Source: Bostrychus sinensis
Taxonomy: Eukaryota > Chordata > Actinopteri > Gobiiformes > Eleotridae
NCBI GenBank assembly: GCA_020698575.1
Contig: CM036247.1
Location: forward strand, 620,703-684,702
Direction of reading: 5' to 3'
Length of the DNA: 64,000 nt
Shown: piece by piece, positions 35,401 through 47,400 of the stretch
How the letters are laid out: each line of letters starts with the position of its first letter
How positions within the stretch are numbered: the stretch's first letter is position 1
Position numbers and translations under genes: made by a program
Notes under the pieces: generated by a model
Told to the model about the DNA's origin: nothing
Seen by the model: only the letters and a program-made list of their open reading frames with translations
Databases searched by the model: none

Positions 35401-38400
35401 GGTCTAACCCAGGTCTAACCCAGGTCTAAACCCAGTCTAACCCAGGTCTAACTCCGGTCTAACTCCGGTCTAACCCAGGTCTAACCCAGGTCTAAACCCA
35501 GTCTAACCCAGGTCTAAACCCAGGTCTAACCCAGGACTAACCCAGGTCTAACCCAGGTCTAACCCAGGTCTAACCCAGGACTAACCCAGGTCTAACCCAG
35601 GTCTAACCCAGGTCTAACCCAGGTCTAAACCCAGGTCTAACCCAGGACTAACCCAGGTCTAACCCAGGTCTAACCCAGGTCTAACCCAGGTCTAACCCAG
35701 GTCTAACTCCAGTCTAACTCCGGTCTAACCCAGGTCTAACCCAGGACTAACCCAGGTCTAACCCAGGTCTAAACCCAGGTCTAACCCAGGTCTAACTCCG
35801 GTCTAACTCCGGTCTAACCCAGGTCTAACCCAGGTCTAAACCCAGGTCTAACCCAGGTCTAAACCCAGGTCTAACCCAGGACTAACCCAGGTCTAACCCA
35901 GGTCTAACCCAGGTCTAACCCAGGACTAACCCAGGTCTAACCCAGGTCTAACCCAGGTCTAACCCAGGTCTAAACCCAGGTCTAACCCAGGACTAACCCA
36001 GGTCTAACCCAGGTCTAACCCAGGTCTAACCCAGGTCTAACCCAGGTCTAACTCCAGTCTAACTCCGGTCTAACCCAGGTCTAACCCAGGTCTAACTCCA
36101 GTCTAACTCCGGTCTTACCCAGGTCTAACCCAGATCTAAACCCAGGTCTAACCCAGGTCTGACCCAGGTCTAACCCAGGTCTAACCCAGGTCTAACTCCA
36201 GTCTAACTCCGGTCTTACCCAGGTCTAACCCAGATCTAAACCCAGGTCTAACCCAGGTCTGACCCAGGTCTAACCCGGACTCACCTGCGTATGCGAGCCG
36301 TACGATGGTGGCCTCGTCCTGCGCCAGCTGGGCGATGCCTGGCAGGATGTACTCAGGGTAGATGTTGGTGTCGTTGCGCGGCGCCTCCTTGACCATGGCC
36401 AGGACTTTGGCGAGCGTGCGTACGGCCTGCGCCCGGACCCGGGGCACGGCGTCGGCGCAGAGGTGCAGCAGGTACGGGACGATCCGGTCCAGGAGCATGT
36501 CCACGCCCAGGCGGGGGCCCAGCCGCACCACCAGGTCCAGCGCCGCCAGCTTACTGTCGCAGGAGCGCAGGTTCTGCAGGCACGACGTGATCATGGACAC
36601 CAGCACCGTCAGGCCCTGCTCCTCCCGGGAGGGGGCGGAGTCAGGGGTCAGCGCGGGGTCAGGGGTGAACGAGGAGGAGGAGCCTAGAGGGAGGAGGAGG
36701 TGAACCCGGAGCATTACAGAGTGAGTCTGAAACCTCAGGCAGAGATGACACAGATTAACCTCAAAGACCGGGGTTAGAACCGGAGACTCGAGCCCAGAGA
36801 CCAAGAGACGGAGGACTTGGTCAAATAAATAACAGAATAAATCACACACACTCCTGGTTTAACTCACAGCTGAGAATTCTGCTCCAAAAATGTGTCATTT
36901 ATTGAATATTATTGTGTTTTATGATTGTAGATGATGATCTAGCTCACCGTACGAATCAGAAAAAGTATTGCTCAGGCACCGGGATCAAAAACCAGGGAGC
37001 ATTTAAGAACTGGGATCAGAAAAAATCTGAACAGGACCCAGCCTTAATTTTCGGGACTTGCGTTTCGGACTCCTAAGGTTCTGAGGGGCAGCGACTCGTG
37101 ACTCGACTCGAGGTTCACACTGATGACTTCCACATTTAAACGGGCTGTGCAGGGTCACCACTCCCATAACAGGCCTCCCACTCTGAGCGTAGGGTACCAG
37201 CTGCTGGAGGGGCCTCCCACTCTGAGCGTAGGGTACCAGCTCCTGGAGGGGCATCCCACTCTGAGCGTAGGGTACCAGCTGCTGGAGGGGCATCCCACTC
37301 TGAGCGTAGGGTACCAGCTGCTCGAGGGGCCTCCCACTCTGAGCGTAGGGTACCAGCTGCTGGAGGGGCATCCCACTCTGAGCGTAGGGTACCAGCTGCT
37401 GGAGGGGCCTCCCACTCTGAGCGCAGGGTACCAGCTGCTGGAGGGGCATCCCACTCTGAGCGTAGGGTACCAGCTGCTCGAGGGGCCTCCCACTCTGAGC
37501 GTAGGGTACCAGCTGCTGGAGGGGCCTCCCACTCTGAGGGTAGGGTACCAGCTGCTGGAGGGGCCTCCCACTCTGAGGGTAGGGTACCAGCTGCTGGAGG
37601 GGCATCCCACTCTGAGGGTAGGGTACCAGCTGCTGGAGGGGCATCTCACTCTGAGCGTAGGGTACCAGCTGCTGGAGGGGCATCCCACTCTGAGCGGAGG
37701 GTACCAGCTGCTGGAGGGGCATCCCACTCTGAGCGTAGGGTACCAGCTCCTGGAGGGGCCTCCCACTCTGAGCGTAGGGTACCAGCTGCTGGAAGGGCCT
37801 CCCACTCTGAGCGTAGGGTACCAGCTGCTGGAAGGGCCTCCCACTCTGAGGGTAGGGTACCAGCTGCTCGAGGGGCCTCCCACTCTGAGCGTAGGGTACC
37901 AGCTGCTGGAGGGGCCTCACACTCTGAGCGTAGGGTACCAGCTGCTCGAGGGGCATCCCACTCTGAGCGTAGGGTACCAGCTGCTCGAGGGGCATCCCAC
38001 TCTGAGCGTAGGGTACCAGCTGCTGGAGGGGCATCCCACTCTGAGCGTAGGGTACCAGCTGCTGGAGGGGCCTCCCACTCTGAGCGTAGGGTACCAGCTG
38101 CTGGAGGGGCATCACACTCTGAGCGTAGGGTACCAGCTGCTGGAGGGGCATCACACTCTGAGCGTACGGTACCAGCTGCTGGAGGGGCATCTCACTCTGA
38201 GCGTAGGGTACCAGCTGCTCGAGGGGCCTCCCACTCTGAGGGTAGGGTACCAGCTGCTCGAGGGGCCTCCCACTCTGAGCGTAGGGTACCAGCTGCTCGA
38301 GGGGCCTCCCACTCTGAGCATAGGGTACCAGCTGCTGGAGGGGCATCCCACTCTGAGCGTAGGGTACCAGCTGCTCGAGGGGCATCCCACTCTGAGCGTA

Positions 38401-41400
38401 GGGTACCAGCTGCTGGAGGGGCCTCCCACTCTGAGCGTAGGGTACCAGCTGCTGGAGGGGCCTCACACTCTGAGTGTAGGGTACCAGCTGCTGGAGGGGC
38501 CTCCCACTCTGAGCGTAGGGTACCAGCTGCTGGAGGGGCCTCCCACTCTGAGCGTAGGGTACCAGCTGCTCGAGGGGCATCCCACTCTGAGCGTAGGGTA
38601 CCAGCTGCTGGAGGGGCATCCCACTCTGGATCCTGCTGATGTGAATGACGCAGCACAGCTGTATTTACAGAACTCACGCATGACGCGATGTTGGCGAAAG
38701 CCACCTTTTTGATTGTATCTCTAAGCTTTTACTCAAAAACCACCAGAAAAGACCTATTTCCTTACTTAGTAGAGACTTTAACGGTGGGAGGGGATGAAGG
38801 ATGAGAAGGCAGTGGGGAGAGGAGCTGCTGCAGCTTCTCAGCAGTGACAGAGGGAAGGCAGTGCATAATATGTGAGAGGTTCAGGGGCACTAGACTTTTA
38901 TAAATTGGAAAAGTGTGGCAGCATTTCAATTGCGGTGGACAGAAAAACTTTTGTGGTAAAACCATTGGCAATAATGTTTTTTTACTGCATGTAATTCATT
39001 AAAAAAATTACATTATTGCTATCAAAATGCACCAAAAATGTTTTTTAAATAAAGATTAAATGTTTGAGTAAAAAAAAAAAAATTCGACAATTTATTAAAA
39101 AATGTGTAAAACTCTTGGACTCGTGTCTCGTCTCGCGGGACTCGTGTCTCGCCTCGCGGGACTCGTGTCTCGCCTCGCGGGACTCGTGTCTCGCCTCGCG
39201 GGACTCGTGTCTCGCCTCGCGGGACTCGTGTCTCGTCCCCAGTACTCACCAGTGCTGAGGCGGTCCAGGATGTGGTCCAGGTCTTTGTGGACCAGCAGGA
39301 CCCGGTCGTCGGCGGGCTGCAGGGACTCTGTGGTGAACTGGACCATGTAGGTCTGGAGGAAGGAGTAGAAGACGTCGGGGAAGGCCTTGCCCCTCTGACG
39401 TTTCAGGTACTCCTCTGCAGAGAGACGCTTCTCCGGGTCCAGCTGCACCATGTGGGACACCTGGGTCCAACCGGGACATGGGGTTAGAGGACAGGACTAA
39501 ACCGGGTCAGAACTGGGTCAGAACCAGAACTAAACCAGGACTAAACCGTGTCAAAACCGTACCAGTTCTCTGACGCAGCGGTCCTCGATCTTCATGAGGA
39601 CGGGCTCAGTTTGGTAGAGTCCTCTGCGATAGGCCAAGAGCTGAGAGAGGTCAAAGAGCGGGACTCCCTCAGTGAACAGCTCCGCAATTACACAGCCTGC
39701 AGACAACACACAGGAGAGTATTCAGACAACACACACACAGGAGAGTATTCAGACAACACACACACAGGAGAATATTCAGACAACACACACACAGGAGAAT
39801 ATTCAGACAACACACACACAGGAGAGTATTCAGACAACACACACACAGGAGAATATTCAGACAACACACACACAGGAGAATATTCAGACAACACACACAC
39901 AGGAGAATATTCAGACAACACACACACAGGAGAATATTCAGACAACACACATACAAGACAACACACATACAGGAGAGTATTCAGACAACACACACACAGG
40001 AGAGTATTCAGACAACACACACACAGGAGAGTATTCAGACAACACACACACAGGAGAATATTCAGACAACACACATACAAGACAACACACATACAGGAGA
40101 GTATTCAGACAACACACATACAGGAGAGTATTCAGACAACACACACACAGGAGAATATTCAGACAACACACACACAGGAGAGTATTCAGACAACACACAC
40201 ACAGGAGAATATTCAGACAACACACACACAGGAGAATATTCAGACAACACACATACAAGACAACACACATACAGGAGAGTATTCAGACAACACACACACA
40301 GGAGAGTATTCAGACAACACACACACAGGAGAATATTCAGACAACACACATACAAGACAACACACATACAGGAGAGTATTCAGACAACACACACACAGGA
40401 GAGTATTCAGACAACACACACACAGGAGAATATTCAGACAACACACACACAGGAGAATATTCAGACAACACACACACAGGAGAGTATTCAGACAACACAC
40501 ACACAGGAGAATATTCAGACAACACACACACAGGAGAATATTCAGACAACACACACACAGGAGAATATTCAGACAACACACACACAGGAGAATATTCAGA
40601 CAACACACATACAAGACAACACACACACAGGAGAGTATTCAGACAACACACACACAGGAGAGTATTCAGACAACACACACACAGGAGAGTATTCAGACAA
40701 CACACACACAGGAGAATATTCAGACAACACACATACAAGACAACACACATACAGGAGAGTATTCAGACAACACACATACAGGAGAGTATTCAGACAACAC
40801 ACATACAGGAGAGTATTCAGACAACACACACACAGGAGAATATTCAGACAACACACACACAGGAGAATATTCAGACAACACACACACAGGAGAATATTCA
40901 GACAACACACACACAGGAGAATATTCAGACAACACACACACAGGAGAGTATTCAGACAACACACACACAGGAGAATATTCAGACAACACACATACAAGAC
41001 AACACACATACAGGAGAGTATTCAGACAACACACACACAGGAGAGTATTCAGACAACACACATACAGGAGAATATTCAGACAACACACACACAGGAGAAT
41101 ATTCAGACAACACACACACAGGAGAGTATTCAGACAACACACATACAGGAGAGTATTCAGACAACACACACACAGGAGAATATTCAGACAACACACACAC
41201 AGGAGAGTATTCAGACAACACACACACAGGAGAATATTCAGACAACACACATACAAGACAACACACATACAGGAGAGTATTCAGACAACACACACACAGG
41301 AGAATATTCAGACAACACACACACAGGAGAATATTCAGACAACACACACAGGAGAATATTCAGACAACACACACAGGAGAGTATTCAGACACAGGAGAGG

Positions 41401-44400
41401 TTCAGACCCACTTCAGAATCTGTGGGATCTAGTGTAGTATCAGTAGTGACAGTAGTAGTAAGAGTAGTAGTAGTATCAGTAGTGACAGTAGTAGTAAGAG
41501 TAGTAGTAGTATCAGTAGTGACAGTAGTAGTAAGAGTAGTAGTAGTATCAGTAGTGACAGTAGTAGTAAGAGTAGTAGTAGTATCAGTAGTGACAGTAGT
41601 AGTAAGAGTAGTAGTAGTATCAGTAGTGACAGTAGTAGTAAGAGTAGTAGTAGTATCAGTAGTACTCGTGTTACCTGCAGAGAAGATGTCCATGGCAGAC
41701 CTCAGCTCTCCGCGGCTCCTCTGGTTGTTGTTGGTCAGGTCCACGAGGGGCGTGTTCTGGTCGCTCTCGGTGGCGAGCGCACTTCCGTCCACGAACCTCT
41801 CGGGGGCGATGTAGCAGGTGCGGCGGCGCGACGTGTCAAAGAAGTAGTTGAAATCGGCGGGGTTGTCCTCGGGCAGGTACGTGGGCTTGAAGCTGGCGAA
41901 GTCCGTGAGCAGGACCCAGTTCCAGCTCGTCACCATCACGTTCTCCGTCTTTATGTCTCCGTGCCGGACACCGGACCTGTGAGCCTGGTCTACGGCTGTC
42001 AGGATCTGGAAGGCCAACCAGCGCTTCTCAGTGTTGTTCAGGAACGGCCTGGAGACAGGACACAACCAGGTCTAAACCAGGTCTAAACCAGGTCTAAACC
42101 AGGTCTAAACCAGGTCTAAACCAGGTCTAAACCAGGTCTAAACCAGGGCTAAACAGGACTAAACCAGGACTAAACCAGGTCTAAACCAGGTCTAAACCAG
42201 GGCTAAACAGGACTAAACCAGGACTAAACCAGGTCTAAACCAGGTCTAAACCAGGTCTAAACCAGGTCTAAACCAGGGCTAAACCAGGACTAAACCAGGA
42301 CTAAACCAGGTCTAAACCAGGACTAAACCAGGTCTAAACCAGATCTAAACCAGGACTAAACCAGGTCTAAACCAGGACTAAACCAGGTCTAAACCAGGGC
42401 TAAACCAGGACTAAACCAGGACTAAACCAGGACTAAACCAGGTCTAAACCAGATCTAAACCAGGACTAAACCAGGACTAAACCAGGACTAAAACAGGACT
42501 AAACCAGGACTAAACCAGGTCTAAACCAGGACTAAACCAGGTCTAAACCAGGACTAAAAATAGGACTAAACCAGGACTAAACCAGGTCTAAACCAGGACT
42601 AAACCAGGTCTAAACCAGATCTAAACCAGGACTAAACCAGGTCTAAACCAGATCTAAACCAGGACTAAACCAGGTCTAAACCAGGTCTAAACCAGGGCTA
42701 AACCAGGACTAAACCAGGACTAAACCAGGTCTAAACCAGGTCTAAACCAGGTCTAAACCAGGGCTAAACCAGGACTAAACCAGGACTAAACCAGGTCTAA
42801 ACCAGGACTAAACCAGGTCTAAACCAGATCTAAACCAGGACTAAACCAGGTCTAAACCAGGACTAAACCAGGTCTAAACCAGGGCTAAACCAGGACTAAA
42901 CCAGGACTAAACCAGGTCTAAACCAGGACTAAACCAGGTCTAAACCAGATCTAAACCAGGACTAAACCAGGACTAAACCAGGACTAAAACAGGACTAAAC
43001 CAGGACTAAACCAGGTCTAAACCAGGACTAAACCAGGTCTAAACCAGGACTAAAAATAGGACTAAACCAGGACTAAACCAGGTCTAAACCAGGACTAAAC
43101 CAGGTCTAAACCAGATCTAAACCAGGACTAAACCAGGTCTAAACCAGATCTAAACCAGGACTAAACCAGGTCTAAACCAGGTCTAAACCAGGACTAAACC
43201 AGGTCTAAACCAGGTCTAAACCAGGGCTAAACCAGGACTAAACCAGGTCTAAACCAGGTCTAAACCAGGGCTAAACCAGGACTAAACCAGGTCTAAACCA
43301 GGTCTAAACCAGGTCTAAACCAGGACTAAACCAGGTCTAAACCAGGTCTAAACCAGGTCTAAACCAGGTCTAAACCAGGACTAAACCAGGACTAAACCAG
43401 GACTAAACCAGGTCTAAACCAGGACTAAACCAGGTCTAAACCAGGGCTAAACCAGGTCTAAACCAGGGCTAAACCAGGACTAAACCAGGACTAAACCAGG
43501 TCTAAACCAGGTCTAAACCAGGACTAAACCAGGTCTAAACCAAGACTAAACCAGGGCTAAACCAGGTCTAAACCAGGACTAAACCAGGTCTAAACCAGGA
43601 CTAAACCAGGACTAAACCAGGACTAAACCAGGTCTAAACCAGGACTAAACCAGGTCTAAACCAGGGCTAAACCAGGTCTAAACCAGGGCTAAACCAGGAC
43701 TAAACCAGGACTAAACCAGGTCTAAACCAGGTCTAAACCAGGACTAAACCAGGTCTAAACCAAGACTAAACCAGGGCTAAACCAGGTCTAAACCAGGACT
43801 AAACCAGGGCTAAATCAGGACTGGTTTGCGGTCCTACAGGCTGTCCTGGTAATACTTAGTCCTGGTCCTGGTACTGGTCCTGGTCCGTACCTGGTCCTGG
43901 TCTGTACTTAGTCCTGGTCCTGGTCCTGGTCCGTACCTGGTCCTGGTCTGTACCTAGTCCTGATCCTGGTCGTACCTGGTGCTGATGCGGTCGTACAGAT
44001 TGTCCCGGGAGTACTTAGTCCTGGTCCTGGTCCTGGTCCTGGTCCTGGTCGTACCTGGTCCTGGTCCTGGTCCTGGTCCTGGTCTGTACCTAGTCCTGGT
44101 CCTGGTCCTGGTCCTGGTCGTACCTGGTCCTGGTCTGTACCTAGTCCTGATCCTGGTCGTACCTGGTGCTGATGCGGTCGTACAGATTGTCCCGGGAGTA
44201 CTTAGTCCTGGTCCTGGTCCTGGTCCTGGTCCTGGTCGTACCTGGTCCTGGTCCTGGTCCTGGTCGTACCTGGTGCTGATGCGGTCGTACAGATTGTCCC
44301 GGGAGTATTGCCGGAACAGTATGGCGGCCTTCTCGGTGAGCGAGGCTTTGTGGAAGGGCAGGCAGTTGTGGCAGGAGTGCAGCCGGATCTTGAGCTCCTC

Positions 44401-47400
44401 CAGCTCCTGGCGGTAGCTGGTGAGGGGCAGGGACGGGTCCTGGATGGCGAACACCTTCACCACCACCAGGCCCTCGCGGTGCTTGGCCCGGGCCACCTTA
44501 AAGAACCGGGTACTGCCCAGGCTCTTGTCGTACTCGTAGTCGTGGATGTCCGAGAAGTAACTGTCCACCGAGAGGATCTGCGACGGCGCGATGCCGGCGA
44601 GCTGGTTCCCCATCCTGTCTGTGGAACAAAGTACTATTACTATACAGTACTGCAGTAGTAGTAGTACTGTAGTACTGTAGTAGGCAGCTGGTTCCCCATC
44701 CTGTCTGTGGAACAAAGTACTATTACTATACAGTACTGCAGTAGTAGTAGTACTGTAGTACTGTAGTAGGCAGCTGGTTCCCCATCCTGTCTGTGGAACA
44801 AAGTACTATTACTATACAGTACTGCAGTAGTAGTAGTACTGTAGTACTGTAGTAGGCAGCTGGTTCCCCATCCTGTCTGTGGAACAAAGTACTATTACTA
44901 TACAGTACTGCAGTAGTAGTAGTACTGTAGTACTGTAGTAGGCAGCTGGTTCCCCATCCTGTCTGTGGAACAAAGTACTATTACTATACAGTACTGCAGT
45001 AGTAGTAGTACTGTAGTAGTACTGTAGTAGGCAGCTGGTTCCCCATCCTGTCTGTGGAACAAAGTACTATTACTATACAGTACTGCAGTAGTAGTAGTAC
45101 TGTAGTAGTACTGTAGTAGGCAGCTGGTTCCCCATCCTGTCTGTGGAACAAAGTACTATTACTATACAGTACTGCAGTAGTAGTAGTACTGTAGTACTGT
45201 AGTAGGCAGCTGGTTCCCCATCCTGTCTGTGGAACAAAGTACTATTACTATACAGTACTGCAGTAGTAGTAGTACTGTAGTACTGTAGTAGGCAGCTGGT
45301 TCCCCATCCTGTCTGCGGAACAAAGTACTATTACTATACAGTACTGCAGTAGTAGTAGTACTGTAGTACTGTAGTAGGCAGCTGGTTCCCCATCCTGTCT
45401 GTGGAACAAAGTACTATTACTATACAGTACTGCAGTAGTAGTAGTACTGTAGTAGTACTGTAGTAGGCAGCTGGTTCCCCATCCTGTCTGTGGAACAAAG
45501 TACTATTACTATACAGTACTGCAGTAGTAGTAGTACTGTAGTACTGTAGTAGGCAGCTGGTTCCCCATCCTGTCTGTGGAACAAAGTACTATTACTATAC
45601 AGTACTGCAGTAGTAGTAGTACTGTAGTACTGTAGTAGGCAGCTGGTTCCCCATCCTGTCTGTGGAACAAAGTACTATTACTATACAGTACTGCAGTAGT
45701 AGTAGTACTGTAGTACTGTAGTAGGCAGCTGGTTCCCCATCCTGTCTGTGGAACAAAGTACTATTACTATACAGTACTGCAGTAGTAGTAGTACTGTAGT
45801 ACTGTAGTAGGCAGCTGGTTCCCCATCCTGTCTGTGGAACAAAGTACTATTACTATACAGTACTGCAGTAGTAGTAGTACTGTAGTACTGTAGTAGGCAG
45901 CTGGTTCCCCATCCTGTCTGTGGAACAAAGTACTATTACTATACAGTACTGCAGTAGTAGTAGTACTGTAGTACTGTAGTAGGCAGCTGGTTCCCCATCC
46001 TGTCTGCAGAACAAAGTACTATTACTATACAGTACTGCAGTAGTAGTAGTACTGTAGTAGTACTGTAGTAGGCAGCTGGTTCCCCATCCTGTCTGTGGAA
46101 CAAAGTACTATTACTATACAGTACTGCAGTAGTAGTAGTACTGTAGTACTGTAGTAGGCAGCTGGTTCCCCATCCTGTCTGTGGAACAAAGTACTATTAC
46201 TATACAGTACTGCAGTAGTAGTAGTACTGTAGTACTGTAGTAGGCAGCTGGTTCCCCATCCTGTCTGTGGAACAAAGTACTATTACTATACAGTACTGCA
46301 GTAGTAGTAGTACTGTAGTACTGTAGTAGGCAGCTGGTTCCCCATCCTGTCTGTGGAACAAAGTACTATTACTATACAGTACTGCAGTAGTAGTAGTACT
46401 GTAGTAGTACTGTAGTAGGCAGCTGGTTCCCCATCCTGTCTGCAGAACAAAGTACTATTACTATACAGTACTGCAGTAGTAGTAGTACTGTAGTACTGTA
46501 GTAGGCAGCTGGTTCCCCATCCTGTCTGTGGAACAAAGTACTATTACTATACAGTACTGCAGTAGTAGTAGTACTGTAGTACTGTAGTAGGCAGCTGGTT
46601 CCCCATCCTGTCTGTGGAACAAAGTACTATTACTATACAGTACTGCAGTAGTAGTAGTACTGTAGTACTGTAGTAGGCAGCTGGTTCCCCATCCTGTCTG
46701 CGGAACAAAGTACTATTACTATACAGTACTGCAGTAGTAGTAGTACTGTAGTACTGTAGTAGGCAGCTGGTTCCCCATCCTGTCTGCAGAACAAAGTACT
46801 ATTACTATACAGTACTGCAGTAGTAGTAGTACTGTAGTAGTACTGTAGTAGGCAGCTGGTTCCCCATCCTGTCTGTGGAACAAAGTACTATTACTATACA
46901 GTACTGCAGTAGTAGTAGTACTGTAGTACTGTAGTAGGCAGCTGGTTCCCCATCCTGTCTGTGGAACAAAGTACTATTACTATACAGTACTGCAGTAGTA
47001 GTAGTACTGTAGTACTGTAGTAGGCAGCTGGTTCCCCATCCTGTCTGCGGAACAAAGTACTATTACTATACAGTACTGCAGTAGTAGTAGTACTGTAGTA
47101 CTGTAGTAGGCAGCTGGTTCCCCATCCTGTCTGCAGAACAAAGTACTATTACTATACAGTACTGCAGTAGTAGTAGTACTGTAGTACTGTAGTAGGCAGC
47201 TGGTTCCCCATCCTGTCTGTGGAACAAAGTACTATTACTATACAGTACTGCAGTAGTAGTAGTACTGTAGTAGTACTGTAGTAGGCAGCTGGTTCCCCAT
47301 CCTGTCTGTGGAACAAAGTACTATTACTATACAGTACTGCAGTAGTAGTAGTACTGTAGTAGTACTGTAGTAGGCAGCTGTTCCCCATCCTGTCTGTGGA

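Noticed and set aside
37155..38712. CRISPR-like regular repeats
   Set aside because: 39-bp units are contiguous with no spacers, and the context is a vertebrate intron.
39548..41437. 629- and 586-codon plus-strand frames
   Set aside because: 27-bp repeats antisense to pik3r4; the first codons are the complement of exon 4.
41385..42065. 226-codon minus-strand frame beginning MCPVSRPFLNN as a separate gene
   Set aside because: It is pik3r4 exon 3 with intron sequence at both ends; splice sites and homology define 41675-42048.
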